From assembly GCF_001619985.1 (NCBI RefSeq), contig NW_017264199.1, forward strand, positions 558,001 through 622,000: a stretch of 64,000 nucleotides of DNA, in the 5' to 3' direction. Every line of letters begins with the position of its first letter. Position 1 is the stretch's first letter. The notes under the pieces were generated by a model, which saw only the letters and a list, made by a program, of their open reading frames with translations, did no database searches and was not told the origin of the DNA. Below, piece after piece: positions 1-13,103 of the stretch. The translations under genes and the position numbers were made by a program. This DNA is from Xylona heveae TC161 (taxonomy: Eukaryota > Ascomycota > Xylonomycetes > Xylonales > Xylonaceae).

Positions 1-1303
1 GATGGCGGCGGCCAACGAAGGAGATTGCTCCGAAAGCGAGAAGCCGTTGTAACGAGCACCTAATTCCGCCTCGTCTGTCGCCAACGAAGATAGATGACTT
101 AGGGTACGTCGGTTCACTTTTTCAATGCTGCCTTGAAGGAGAAGTTCAAGCTCGCGGGTGGAAGCCTCAAAGCTAATAAAGTAGGGATCTAAATCTTGCT
201 CGGAGAGAGTCTGATTCTGAGGTGGGAAGCGTCCAAACACTTGAGGTCCGGGTATCGTATGGGATGCGGTGGAAGAGGTAGCGGCATAATCAGGAGGAGA
301 TGCCGGAGTACCGGTGGTCGATGTCGTCCCGACAGACTTTAATTTGGCGGAAGTTGAAGGGACAGGGAGATAGCTGTGACCGGGAGTCGCATTGGCTGGA
401 TCCAGAGGGGGAGCTTTGAGAATGTTCTTGGGGATTGAAGAGACCGGGTGGGAATGGAGCACCTCGCTCTGAAAAAAGCACGCTCAAGTCAGCTTTGCTT
501 ACGGCTTGTTTTGTGCAGAAAACGTACCCAGCTAGCATTAGGGTCTAGGAACCTCCACCAAACGCCATCGTCACGGACCTCTGGCATCTTCCTACAGCGA
601 TTGAGAAAGACACCCAACATCCTCTTTCGCAGATCAATGATGCCCATGTCCTCCTTGGCCTTGGTGGGCTTTGCAGCGTAGTCGGCCATGGTATGCTTCT
701 CCGGGATGGGTGGGATGACAAGGGTAGGATGTAGGTTTACAAGAGTTGATCTTAGAGAAGCAAATTCGGAATAACGGCGACGAACTTCAAGATCCTATAA
801 AATCGTTAGGCTTGACTGAAGCTGGTCGAAGGGAAACCCAATCCTAAACCAACCCCGGTTCTAATGGTATAGACAATATAGCTTCCCCCGCTTTCATGGT
901 TCTTGCCAGCGTCGACGATTAAGATCGGCATGTCGGGATTTTCATAGAGAATTTGCTCAATTCGGCTATTGTAGCTTTTTCGGGGCTGATTTCGGTTCTG
1001 ATCAGAGCCCGCGCTCTCATCATCGTCGCTCACCTCTTGTGGGCGAGAGATAAACTCGGGAGGCTCATTATTATTCGAGGAGCCTGTAGAAGTCGGACTG
1101 GTAGGGCGATTGAAGCCGGCTACGACAAGATACAAGTTAGTCACAGGTCAGCATGACAGAGCTCGCAATGTTTGCGACATATCTTCAAGTTTTGAAGCAA
1201 GCATGAGATTGAACTTACGCGACGTTGGAGAGCTCGCAGTGTCAGTGGCTGAGTCCCGACGGTCGAATGCGCCGTAGGGATTGTTATCTTCGTCATTCCA
1301 CAT
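1..1303 (-). CDS. snx41: Sorting nexin Snx41 (PX domain), 5' part; runs off the left edge
   Basis: Exons read as 1219..1303, 854..1119, 528..794 and 1..468 (complement), giving about 362 residues before the window ends. The start MWNDEDNNPYG is the N-terminus I associate with Aspergillus Snx41. Residues about 85-205 form a PX domain, with the phosphoinositide-contacting RRRYSEF motif right after the exon 2/3 junction and an arginine-rich stretch (RKRMLGVFLNRC) further on. A serine/proline-rich linker follows, then the start of the BAR-like helical part. Members of this family bind PtdIns3P on endosomes and act with Snx4/Atg20 in membrane recycling and selective autophagy; that role comes from the family, not from this sequence. 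The frame stays open upstream to an ATG at 1489. That 62-residue extension is His/Arg-rich repeat translation and I treat it as 5' UTR. The C-terminal part lies outside the window. Confidence 0.9.
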
Positions 1304-3699
1304 GATTGTGGTGCAGCACCCAGCTTGATTTGAGGAGGAGGCAAGAGGTGCGGGAGCTGTAGGAACGTTGTGAAGCAGGAGGGGTGAAGTTGACAAGAAA
1401 CGGGTTCGGGGGCGGTGACGGTACGAACGGTGACGGTGACGGTGACGGAGCGGACCGAGCGATTTGGCCTGAGACTTGGGGATCGACACGCGGTAGTTCA
1501 GATTATCAGCTCAAGCTCTCTGCCCTACCCACATCTACTACAGTAACACATTCATTTAGATACACATTTTAAATCTTCAGCTTTTGGATCGATTTATGTC
1601 TCCAATCAATATCTTACTTATTATATCTACATCTGTTAAAAATGAACCATCATTCTCTCTATCGTCTCTTCTGATAATGAAGTCACATCGCCCGGGGAAG
1701 GATGACTAATCACGATAACCTGCCCTGGGGGCGGGGGAAGACCAAGAAAGAAGTAGATGAGAGAGACTGACGGCAACATCAGCTTGAGGTAATTCGAATT
1801 TAAATGAAAAAAAAAAAATAAAGAATTGGCCCATGCTCATAGTGGAATCCCCCAAGCAGCTTAATGGTTCCGCTATTGTAAATACATCGGACTCTGCTCA
1901 GTGAGTTATAATATTCATCTGCGCATCAACAGCCATGACGAAGCTGTAACTACTGCGGAAGCTCGCTTTCCCGCTAAGCCAAAAGCGGATGTTTCCAACC
2001 ACCGCACTAGGCTTCACTCTATATGGCTATTCGTATATCCACAATCACGCTGTTTGTTGATAGGGAAGCCTTGACTGCAGTCTAGTTACAGGATATGACT
2101 TTGAGAAGGAAAGAAAAGGACCTATGCATATACAATCCAAGCTGAAACTGGTATCACTGACCAGTACCGCGATTATCCTCCTAAAAATATCCTCCTAAAC
2201 TCGGCAAGTACAAAGTAAAAAACAAACGGTATAAGCGGATCAACTATTGAAGGATGCCATAGTATGAAAGAACACAAGTTGTCCGAGAAAAAGCGGCTTA
2301 TCCGTTGCACTCTAAAAAGATTCTTTTTTAAGGTCTTCAAAAATTTCCACATGGAATAATTGACAATGTTCGGTGATTTGTTCAATTTGCCATCGAGCAG
2401 TGCCGTAGCCCGTGGCCGATATTGGTGGCAGCATCAATCCCATTTTCCCATCAATGACGAAGCGCAAGACTGGCGTCAGAAAGTGCACGGAGCGGCCACG
2501 ATTCTTCAAGACTTAGGCTTTCCTTGAAGCAAATAAATTCGACTGTTGTATCCTCTGAAGATGGGTCAGAGTGGCGATAACATTGGACGCTTGGAAATCC
2601 ACGCTTCTCGAAATGCTAGTCTGCAGAAGTAGAGTAGGCGCCATCATAGCAGAGGACTGCTTGATATGATTTATGCCGTCGCTGTTGCGGTTCGTTGCCA
2701 GTTCTAATTTTCCCGACGCCAAAAGACAAAATCTGTCGAAGCATTTGTTTTATATCAAGCCAGACCGCCGCGTCTTCGCGAGAGTTTTATAGTGGCAACG
2801 CATCTTTTGTGCCAAAAAATGAGTTTGTGATTCAGAACCTAGATGGAAAGAAGGTTCGCCCTTGAACTCGTGTATTGATTCGTATAACGCATTGCTTTTG
2901 TTGGAAGGTCTTCGAATTTTCGGATTCCAAAATCCCAACTTGCAAGTTCTGATCTTCTACTTGTAAAATCTTTTCCTTCAATGCCTTCAAGAGGTAAATG
3001 AGTCTTGGTCAGGTGCAGCCTGTAGAATCTTTTGAACCACAGTATCTTCGCCTTTGGTTGATATTCGTTACATGTATTTGATGGTGCCCATCCATGTTGG
3101 TAGCTCTGAAAATTCAGATCCCAATTTAATCTTTTATAAATGAGGATCTGGAACATGGCGAGTTCCTTGCAGCTTACTCATGGTATTGAGGTCAGCAAGA
3201 CCACGAATCGAAATGGTCGATAGTAAACCTTCCGGTTTGTTTCCAGCGAGGACGTTGATTGAGACCCCAGAAAAATTAATCACAAACAGCAGTAGAAGCC
3301 AATTTTTGAACTCTGCCGGACAAATGGGTCAGCTTTCAATTCGGCCAGGAATTTCCGTATTGTGAAAAACTTGCATGTATCGGCGGCTCTTTCCGCTGCA
3401 ATCTGTATCTTTTGATATCAGCTTACAAGGAAAGTATAAAAGACCAGCCGCAACCAGCAAAGCTGCAAATGGGATGGGCCTGGTGATAATTTTCCATCTT
3501 TGATCACGATAATCAATAATTTTGTTGTGGAAGACCCAAGCTAAGGCATTCCAGTCTTGGTCTTTTTCTGTTGCTTCAGCCGTAAATATGCTCGCTCAAG
3601 GTCAAAGAGTAGACTCTGCAGCCACCTTTAACCCCCTGTGGCGTTTAATGAAACGTCTTTAATAGACGTAGGAAGGCTCCACTTTGAGTCAGAAATGAT
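1304..3699. other. Intergenic; no intact gene seen
   Basis: The sequence just upstream of snx41 carries a small GGTGAC hexamer repeat (1429-1446), an A-run near 1807-1818 and AT-rich DNA. Between about 2,300 and 3,400 there are minus-strand open stretches of 60-105 codons, but none has a recognisable motif, a good start or splice continuity. They may belong to the same decayed gene as the NACHT-like remnant to the right. Confidence 0.5.
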
Positions 3700-4320
3700 T
3701 TTTAATGCATGTCAATCAGCAATTTCCACTCCGCAACACGACAGTCGGGCTCGGGAAATTTCTGGAACTAATTTTGCATAAGTTGGAGAATCCGAAGCTC
3801 CCTTCCTTCTTAGCCAACGGTAGAAAGTTTTCGGGGCAGAAGCCCAAGTCCCTCTCCCTTCTTTGCTAGAGGGAGCTGCAAGCAGCAAACTTGCTATAGT
3901 CGGGTGAAAACGGCGCAAAGAGCCAAGCCTTCAAAAGGCTTTTCCAAGTCCGGCTTAAAAAACCCAGAGACCTGGAACCGGTTCAATATGTCCGTAATAA
4001 GGGGCTCTGAATCATCTCCAAATACTCCCCAGTTGAAATTCAGTATTCTGAAAACAACTCCGAAGCGCTTTTCGGAAGAAGTCTGGGAGGCACTCTGTAG
4101 AGGGGTGGATGCTCGCGAAGACTTCTCTTCGTCAACGAGACTGAAGAAAAAGGCAACAAAAGAGCCACTCGTACGTTCTGCTGGAGAAGTGTTGATATGT
4201 TTTTCAGAACTAGCACAGTGGTGGATTTCTTCTCAAAAGCCTGAGACGGAAAAACCTTTTTCGACGCACATCCTGGGTGCCGATGTGAATTAGCTGGAAG
4301 GGGCCGTCATCGAGTCAATA
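3700..4320 (-). pseudogene. Possible decayed NACHT/NLR-type NTPase gene fragment
   Basis: On the minus strand, one frame gives AFEKKSTTVLVLKNISTLLQQ (around 4140-4240). This resembles a degraded Walker-A segment of the GKPGSGKSTLMK kind seen in fungal NACHT proteins. An overlapping frame then gives GSFVAFFFSLVDEEKSS, matching the usual hydrophobic strand plus D/E-K-S segment that follows Walker A in that family, and continues open to a TAG at about 3899. The pieces lie in different frames and no full-length ORF or plausible intron joins them, so the gene looks dead. Fungal NLR-like genes turn over fast and often leave such relics. Resemblance was judged by eye from two short segments; chance similarity is possible. 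Confidence 0.3.
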
Positions 4321-6313
4321 ACGGCTCACAATTCTGACGGCAAGAGTCTGACACCCCGGTAGAGATTCTTTTCTCCCTTGCTGCTTCAGCCGCGAGCCTG
4401 GGACCTGACGAGGTCGAGGAGCCGCAGCTCCGTATCTCTTAAGTTTGTGTGCCAGAGACCCCCCTAAAATAGGGGCAATGGCACCGGAAAAATGGTCTGC
4501 TGTATCAGTGACAAGCTGTACACCGAATGGAGTGGGCTCAGTTTGGTGGACCGTGGAATAGAGTCGGACCCTATTTCCACCAATGCCGAGCACGCCGGTT
4601 CGAGCAGTCGTGTTTCTCCATCTGCGCAGAGTCGGACGTTAGCTCCGACCCATTTTGCTACTAGCAATGATCCAATCGAATAGAGTTCATTTTCTGGATA
4701 AAGAAAACTGTCAGCTTGACTTGTGTTTTTGAAGAAAAAAAGATCATTGTATAATTAGAAGTTGATTTCTTGACAATTTCAAGGATCGGATGTGCTTCCA
4801 TTCCAAACAGAAAACCAACTTGTACAATTTGTTCAACTGCTACACACTCACATTGGACAGAGAGCAGACATATTGAAGAAGAAATAGCCGCTGGAAACCA
4901 GAAGATTAAATTGTATCAGCTGTGAGCCAGAATGACTCTATATAATCCAACCTGCAGAAAATCCACGTTAGCTTTGATCCCTCAAGACATTGAGTCTTCG
5001 ATGTGAAATAAAATGTATCTGGAATGGCGAAGGGAAAGAAGGCAACAATACTTACACATTGTTATGATGACTTTAATGATCACTAGCACAGAACAGTCAG
5101 ACGCAGCTGTCACAGCTCAAGTGCTTTGACAAAATCAAGTTTCATGAGTTACGCTCGCCGTTCAGAAAGGATCATAACTTTGGTAATCGGAGCAAATTAA
5201 ACTTAAATCCTTCTGTCAGCTTGTTAGTTCGTCTTCCAATGCATTCTACAGGCACAAAGAGCTTTTTTATTTCTTACACTTCGATGGCAAAGCGTTGGAG
5301 TGCCTCTGTGCTGGCAAAAGCTTAAAATTCCAAATTTCTAAACTTGAAAAGGGGCACCGGGCCATTTGGCTGCTCACGGCTGGCGACTGTGAACACTATA
5401 CGAATCTTTTGGTTAGCCCTTTACACTTCCATGACCAAATTTAAAGCATAACTGCCCCGTGTCGAGACAGCAAGCAGAGAATATTGAGTGGAATACAGAG
5501 TCTATATATAATCTGCTTTTTTTTTTCTTTAAAAAAACAAAGCATAATACATAGCGTACATACCTTTTGAGTGGTCACCAGAGTCTCCAACCACCAAAGA
5601 GGTCTTTAGACGAGGGACAGGCAAGCGGCAAGCCAAAATATGTCTTCCGCCAAAGCCGCACCAAAGCAACCCTTGTGCCAGTCTCGTCCTTTCAGGCATG
5701 GAGAGTTGATTTGATCATTTTTCATTTGTTGGGAATATAAAGTCGTAAGACATAAAGTGGAAAGCTATTTCAAATAGAGTTATAAAACGTAGTATCTTGT
5801 TATATGTGTTATGTTGCTGTGTGGTTATATGAAGGTAGTGGGAACGACAGAAGGAAGCGGGAGAAGAGGTGCGGATGAGCTGAGTATTTATATTCGAGAT
5901 CTTCAGCACCGTGTGGGAAAAATTTTCTTCGCTAACAAGGTTCCAGTGACGTTGCTGAAGGGACGGTGAATGCATCCTGACAGTGACGGACTTTGGGGAT
6001 GAATCATGTGTTACAGGATGTGCAGAAGATTCACGTCTTACAAGGACCAAGGCACTTTCTCTTGACTAAATGATGAATTTCATTTTTGTATGTAGATATG
6101 TACACTACTTCACGCCCATTTACAATAATTCTGGTATATCAAATGAATCCTTTGTACAGAAAAGCAATCCATGACTTCCTTCACGTAGCCAAAGCTCCAG
6201 GGTGCATATGTATGTCACTTGCCCCGTTCCAATCTCAGGCCTTTGTGATGAGCAGGAGTGAAAGCCATCTCCGTCACAATGGCCATGCAGATTGAATGGC
6301 TCGCCATTTCACC
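4321..6313. other. Intergenic; no gene supported
   Basis: Short open frames on both strands near 4,315-4,680 show no known motif, though they may be the upstream end of the NACHT-like relic. From about 4,700 to 6,300 the DNA is AT-rich with mononucleotide runs (for example T/A runs at 5518-5538). I see no tRNA, repeat array or coding signal. The last part is presumably the 3' flank of the minus-strand trm732 gene. Confidence 0.5.
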
Positions 6314-9300
6314 TTAAAGCAATGCTTCCAGTCTCTCCATCCACATCCCATGCAGAGCTGCCTTGCGGCCAGTTTCCACGAGAAGCTGTACTGCATCTCT
6401 CACTTCACCCACCAAAGCATTCATCTCTGTTGCCTTCGCCACCTGGATGGGTGCAGACCATGATAGGATAACCTTTGCACCACAAATCACACGCATTCCA
6501 ACAGTGAATACGTCTGGCTTAGCTGTCCATCCTAGGGGACCGTCCATTCCACGTTGCTTGGAGGTTTCTGTGAGTGCGGAGAGCCCGTCAACAATCCATT
6601 TAGCGAAATATGCAAAATTTTCTGGTGAGGAGTTCGAAGCAGAAGAGGATGTAGGATCAAGTCTCATCAACAGCTCTGCCCAAGCCTCAGCTTCACGCAC
6701 TTCGTCAATATACAAATTCTGCTTTTCCTCAACGAAGAGCGAGTCATCTTCTTTCAAGGCATCAGCAAGAGAGCTCTCTGCTCTGACAAGGTTGAGCTTA
6801 GGATCCATTATATTGGGACTTGAATGAGAAAGTTGGCTTCGCGCAGTGAAGTATCTCTGTCCAGCGACGCGACTCATGCCCTCTGCCAGAAGAAGAGGCG
6901 AGATTGCATACGATGATAAAGGTGTTGAAAGGAAGTCCATGAGCAGAGAAGATGCGGCAGGCGGGATAATGAGAGACTGCGCTTGCGGTTGCAACTGAGT
7001 ACTCTTTGGTTTGGCAGAAGTCGATGACGACGAATTCAGGATCCATGCTACAACCTCGGCGCCCTTTTCGCGGATTTCTTCATCATCGTCATTAAGTGTA
7101 TCGTAGAGTGCAATGTAGAGTGCTAAGAGAAGGGGCGAGGTCCGAGGAGATTGGTCAAAGTTACGAAATCCAGGCTTGAAGCCTTCAATGGAGGAGACTC
7201 CCGCATAACGGGTAGAGAAATCCTGGATCAATGGAGGTTAGAATTGTTCACATGCACTGAGCGGCAGCCGAATTTGATGGAGAAAAGGCATTAAATAAGA
7301 CTCACGTTGCGTTCATTGGCAAACAGACGAAGCATTGCATGCAAAACTGAGACCTTCGTATTGGTATCCCCGGCCCAGACATCTTTGTCTTTGTTCTGAA
7401 GCGCAAGCAGAATACCGCGAAGTCGCAGTTCTGCATCGATCAGAGAGGGACTTGCAGCTTGGATGGGAGGCGTCCACTGGACAAGTCCTGAAAGGGCCTG
7501 GGTAATGCTTTGCGAGTTACTCGTCATTTCGTTCAGGGCTTTCGGGTTTGCCGAGGAGGAGGGAGAAAATGCTGACGACGATTGGTGCAAAAGAAGATCA
7601 GCACAGTGGCCCAGAGCCAGTGCTTTGACAGATGGAGAGCTCGTGGATGCCACAATGTCGCTGTAGATGAAGCATAGCTCTCTGGCGAATTCGGTGTGTG
7701 GGAGGCGAGCCCGCAACTGGGTCAACGTTGCGCAGGTGGTATCGGGGTCTTCTTGGGACAAAGTCGATAGTAAGTTCTTCAAGTTGCTGAACTGGCCCCG
7801 TGAATAGTAAATAATTGTCAAACTCCATGCCGCTGCTCGGCGGAGTAAAGGTCCTGCAATAGCACCGTGTCGACTTCGAAGCCCGCCCCCGACTCGAACT
7901 CGTAGGAGAGCATCAAGCGTGTCTTGGAAAGTCGGTCTGGTAGGAAAGTCTCGAAAGAGATTTTCTATGCGTGGTTATTGTTAGTGGAAGAACGGATTTC
8001 CGTGAAGAAATAGGTGCTTTACCTAGGAGCCGCGGATGATTTCCAGAGCGCGCCAAAGCCGCTGCCACCAAATTGACTGCGTCCATGTAAGGAGACTTTG
8101 AGTATGGGCAGATATTGTCTAGGACGGCAGCCTGGTAGAAATCACCCAACAACAAGCTGAGCCCTCGGACATCCACTATAGTTTAAGTCAGTGCGCTGGT
8201 CCGCAAGGAAAGTTGGAAGATCTGAGATTAAACAGGTACAGACCTTGAACACCCTTCTCGAATTGTAAGATTTGCCGCTCAACAATGTTTCTCACGCACG
8301 TCAATCTACCATGTACAGCATTCTGATCCTCAAACGGCTTCTCAAGAAGCCCCTCGATCGTCTCGAGATGCTGACCTGCTTCGATCAACGAGCAGTACGT
8401 CTGAGCGGCCATTTCACGTACATGCCATAGTTTGCTGCCCATGTGGTTCCAAATAAGTTCACGGATCAAGTTTGCCTCGTTTTTAGGTGCACCAGCCCGG
8501 CGGATAATTTCCAAAGCTGGGAAGACACCCTCCACGGAAGCTCCACTGTTCTCGGACGCTTGTGCAGCTGATCTCTGTTCAAGAAGTTTGATGAGAATCC
8601 TAGGCAAATTCGGATAGCTGTGGTATGATAGTTTGGACAATCTGGAAGTCTGCTCGCTGTCTATTTGGTCCCAGCCCTCGCTGGTTCCAAAGAGACGATC
8701 AATGATGGCTCGAAACAGCATCATGCCGCAATTGCGGATTGGCCATCTGATGTCGAGTTAAAATTAAGACCTATTTAATTGAGTGGACCGTAATAATTTC
8801 TTACATGGATGAACCCAGACTAGCAGCGGCAAGATCCATGGTTTCCGGGACGTATGGCTCGGAGGAGGGTCCGAGTTTGGCACTCTTAAATATGTCTTTG
8901 AGACAGTTGAGAGCATGCACTTGCGGAAGGTCTCCTTCTTGCATTTCGCCATCCGTGGAAACAGCGGCTCCACCAATTGCTTGCAGGTCTTTGACGACTT
9001 GTCGGAAAAGTTCTCCACCCAGATCCGCAGATAGAATGCCTGTAATCAGAGAGGGAATACCGGCAGAACGACGAGTAGTTGTTGACGCCTTGTCACGGAT
9101 GCAGAAGAGAGCATTCTTATACAGTCAGAAGATGATGAGACCGTGTAGGGAAATTATAAGATTAAGAGCCCTCAAACTCACCTTATACCAGATCGTGAGC
9201 AGCTGACGGACTTCGGGCTCCTTTGACTTGCTTGAGCGGATGCAGCAAGCTGAAAAGGTTAGTGAGACTGTCGAAAAAGCTCCACGATGCCGAAGATCGG

Positions 9301-12022
9301 CAAGTTGGATAAAGCTTAATCCTCCAATCTCTTCAAAGCCCTTATTCTCAAGCATAGAGACTGCAGCGCCAGGCACATGCGTAGCCTTTGAGATGATAAT
9401 GCGTAAGAGAGAACTGGACAACGAGATTAGCCAACTCAACATTCTCATGGGCTAAAGCACCGTACCTGGACTCCTTCAGAGCTCGCCAAGAGTAACTGAG
9501 AAGATCTTTGGTTCCCATATCGCTATCAAATTCTGCATCTTCCGGAACATGGCCTTCCGGTGAATCATTGCAAAGGACCCCTTTAACAAAGTGCCAGATG
9601 GCATTGCAGGCATCAATCATCCGGCGGTGAAGCTTCTTCCAATACTGAAGCTCATCCGCACTTCGTGAGTTTAAAGAGGAATAGAAATCCGAACGGTCGA
9701 GTATGTATCTGTAGTGGAATTATCAATACACCTAGTTGAAAATTAAACATTGGCGGGTACGAACCGTAAGCTAGCTAATTGTCCATGAACTGGGCTTTCT
9801 GACACCGCATTCAGAACATTTGTTTTTGCAACTGCAATACTCTCCTCAAGCTTTGCGAGAATCCTCTCCACTTGCTCAACCTCGGGACTGAACTTGCTAG
9901 CGGTGCTGCCTTGGGGTGAACTAAGACGACTCACTTCAAAAATGACTTCGTTGGTTCGAGCAATGCCATCTGCATGATCGGCTCTACCGGTTCTCTGGAA
10001 AATGTTCTCATTGCGTTGTAAGTGTGTCCAGAGATCGAAGTTGAGACTTTCTGGTGTAGATGAAGATGCTGGTCGATCCAAAGAAAGTAGTGGTGTTAAT
10101 TTAAGCAATTTTGCGGCCGCATCGCGTACGTCTTCGAAAGGATCGACTAAAAGATCCAGCAAAGCTCGGATCAAGAGAGGGTCGAATATTTCAACATTGA
10201 AGACCCACTTGATATCACCTTGTGCAAGCTTTGCCAAATTTTGTTTGGAAATAGTGCTGTCTAGACCGGACCGAACCACGAGCAGGAGTGCCTTCAATGC
10301 CGTGGAATGGCGCTGGTATGACGCTGTAGATCGAAGCTCAAACTTTAAGCAATTAATATACCAGCACATAAATTCGATATGACTCTCAAAAAGCGCCTTT
10401 GCTCGAGCTACACTGGTCTCCCGGCCTTCTTCCCATTTTTTGGCTTGCTGCTTTGACAGGCGGTCAATCTCTCGCTTCAAGTTTGCGGCACCCCCTCTAG
10501 CTCTGTCGAAAAGCCGTTTTATTGTACTTAGAACTTCATTTCGAAAACGTGCATCAGTGTCGCCATGAAGATTCATAAGATTTCGACGTAAAACGGCAAG
10601 AGTTTCGTTTGTGAATGGCTTAGTTGTTGCTAAAGACATGACCAATAATGATAGAGCGGCTATTCTGATCGTTGGCGAAGCGTGGTCTAATAATTGTCCC
10701 AAAACATGGCCGGGGACGACGAGAGCATCAGGTTTGCTTCGGATATCATCACCTAAATTAAGTTAGTATGTTGCGGCTTTACAACTATAACAACAAAATC
10801 ATAAGACCTACCAGGTTCGGAGACCAGACCCATCTCCTTTCCAACTTCTAATGCTGAGAATAGCGTAGATGCACCGACGTCTTCTTCTTCCACAGACGCG
10901 CCGGACAAGAAGTCGTCAAGGTGCAAATATTTCAAGAAACTCACATAGTCAGAACCAGATATGGAAAACAGCCCAGGAAATACATGATGTTTGAACGTCT
11001 CCAAAGATTCAGGATACTTTCTGATACTCTCCTGAAGTGGAAAGGCCCATAGCGGCAAATGTGAATCAGAACGGTAATAATTGGAATCTTTCTGAGCTCT
11101 GAGCTTTTTGAAGAACGTCGACACCAGATGCCCAGCAGCAGGCGCAACATCCAAGTGTGGAATCCATGTGAGTGCATGTAAGATGAAAATTTCAATCAAA
11201 TTGAAATTTGGCTTGGATTCTATAAGGTGCGGCGCGCTTTCAACATGCTTGCTTTGATTTGTTGCCAGCCTTTCTGAATTGTATATTGACGCGTCGTCAA
11301 ATCGTGCAGAAACAATGTCCAGAAGTTCCTTAATTGACACCACCTCCTTTGAAATGAAAAATTCCAGGGCTTGCAGCGCAGCTTTCCACCTTGGGAATAA
11401 CTCTTGCCCAATCATAATACGGACGAGCCTGGTTATTGCATCTTCCCGAACAATTGAAGACTCAGAAAAGGGGTTTTGGGAGTCCACAATGAGTGAGGTT
11501 AATGTCGTCAAGACCTGCCTCATTGATTTGATCTTTGCATTATTGGATCTTTCCAAATAAATGCTGAAGAGCTTCTCCCATCGGCGAAGATCAAAACAAA
11601 TAAGACGAAATTCGTGAACACGTGATACTTTCCCTTTGTCAAGAAAGCCACAGAGCACATTGCAGGCTGCGGTCCGGTGGTTTGGAGTAATGTTGAGTAG
11701 TCCCGCAGTTTCCAAGGTATCATTAAGCAGACCGTCCAGTTGTCTAATGAGATATGTTAGCTCGATATTTGCTTCTCATGTGATAAACCATGTCTGGGTC
11801 GAATAAATCATTTTTTTCCGTTTCGTTTGGCAATTCATTCTATACGCACTTTTTTGTCATCTCAGAATCACTCTCCAATGCATTTTCAATATTTGGTCCA
11901 ATTTCTTTGCTGATCAATCTCAAGTCATCCTCTGAGACAGGAATTGACCGGCCCACGGACAGCCATTTTGGCTGGCTCGGATTTCCTTCACCCATGACAG
12001 GCTTGGGCAGCGAGTCAGCCAT
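6314..12022 (-). CDS. trm732: Trm732/THADA-family protein (DUF2428), ten exons
   Basis: Exons (complement): 11850..12022, 10812..11743, 9765..10752, 9466..9708, 9182..9413, 8805..9115, 8244..8746, 8023..8175, 7306..7964, 6314..7222. They sum to 5,103 nt, an open frame of 1,700 residues, close to the large fungal Trm732 proteins. The diagnostic DUF2428 region spans about residues 850-1080. It includes TTTRRSAGIPSLI, then QVHALNCLKDIF, and IWPIRNCGMMLFRAIIDRL across the exon 6/7 junction. The rest is predicted all-helical, HEAT/ARM-like. In yeast Trm732 partners the Trm7 methyltransferase to 2'-O-methylate position 32 of certain tRNAs in the cytoplasm; that role is assumed by family. All nine introns have GT-AG ends, for example donors GTGAGT at 7306 and GTAAGA at 8804. 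Another in-frame ATG lies at 12052; MADSLPKP at 12022 is preferred. It is divergent from tim23. Confidence 0.88.
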
Positions 12023-12383
12023 TGGCAAATTTTGTCCAGAGTAAAAAGCCAATTCTCAAACTCCAATTCCAGAACGGTGCACTTTCAAATGCTCCTCCAT
12101 GAACTTTTTTGATTGCCCTAAATAATTTTTTTCCTGTCCGCGTTTGATCCGCATGGCATAGCTGGGCCAAACTGGTGAAATTTGTGATATTACGTAAGCA
12201 ATTTTTTTCGTAGCGAAAGAGGCCGACAATCAAACCTTCATGGCCGAAAGTATCATCATCATCAATCAATCACCACTTTTCACCATTATCAGTACTGCCG
12301 CCACTTCGTCTCGATCCCTTTGTGGAGTCCTCAAAGAGCGGCTTCATCGAACCCTGATCCGTCAAAGGATTTAACCGCACACA
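12023..12383. promoter_or_regulatory. Shared divergent promoter of trm732 and tim23
   Basis: The two start codons are 361 bp apart and point away from each other, so this stretch must hold both promoters and both 5' leaders. It contains a short ATC/AATC run near 12250-12276 and T-rich tracts. I see no clear TATA box. One in-frame upstream ATG of trm732 (12052) falls inside it. Confidence 0.6.
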
Positions 12384-13103
12384 ATGTCAATTTGGGACTC
12401 TCTGACTGGACGGAAGTCCTCGTCTTCGTCCTCGACGGCCTCCCAGCAAGATCAATTTCAAACGCCTCAATTTGACCCTGCTACGGCTCAAGATGTCTCA
12501 TCTTTTTTGACCGGACCGAGCTTACCTGACCCGTCACAACTACACCCTTTGGCTGGACTCAACCATGACTCCCTCGACTATCTTACTCTTGAAGACTCCG
12601 CACTCTCCGATCTCCCCGGCGGCCAGTCCGCCTTGCCGTCCAGGGGTTGGTCGGACGACCTATGTTACGGCACTGGAACGACTTATCTCGCTGCACTGAC
12701 GATGGGAGGTGCTTGGGGTCTTGCGGAAGGTTTGAGGAAGATGCCCACAACTGCGCCTCCCAAGCTTCGGCTTAATTCGGTGCTCAACGCCGTGACTCGT
12801 CGTGGTCCCTTCCTCGGAAACTCTGCTGGTGTCATTGCCATGGTCTACAATGGCGTCAACTCAACGATAGGTTACTATCGAGGCAAACATGATTCCGCAA
12901 ACAGCGTTGTGGCGGGCGCTCTTAGTGGAATGGTTTTCAAGAGTACCAAAGGAGTCAAGCCGATGATGATCTCTGGAGGTCTCGTGGCCAGTGCGGCTGG
13001 CGCGTGGGCGGTAAGAAATTTCCCTCATATGCCTTCCCCTCTTTCCTATATTCGGAGTTGCTGATATTTTCGTGTCCAGGTTACCCGCAAGGCGTTGTTC
13101 TAA
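12384..13103 (+). CDS. tim23: Mitochondrial inner-membrane translocase subunit Tim23
   Basis: Two exons, 12384..13010 and 13080..13103, encode 216 residues, the expected size for fungal Tim23. The N-terminal half is polar and faces the intermembrane space. From about residue 92 the Tim17/22/23 domain begins with the glycine-rich CYGTGTTYLAALTMGGAWG. The PRAT-type signature follows in GYYRGKHDSANSVVAGALSG, then further hydrophobic segments. The protein forms the channel of the TIM23 presequence translocase with Tim17 and Tim50. The last exon is only 24 nt and encodes the basic tail VTRKALF plus stop; the 69-nt intron has GTAAGA and a CCAG acceptor. It shares a promoter region with trm732. Confidence 0.95.
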
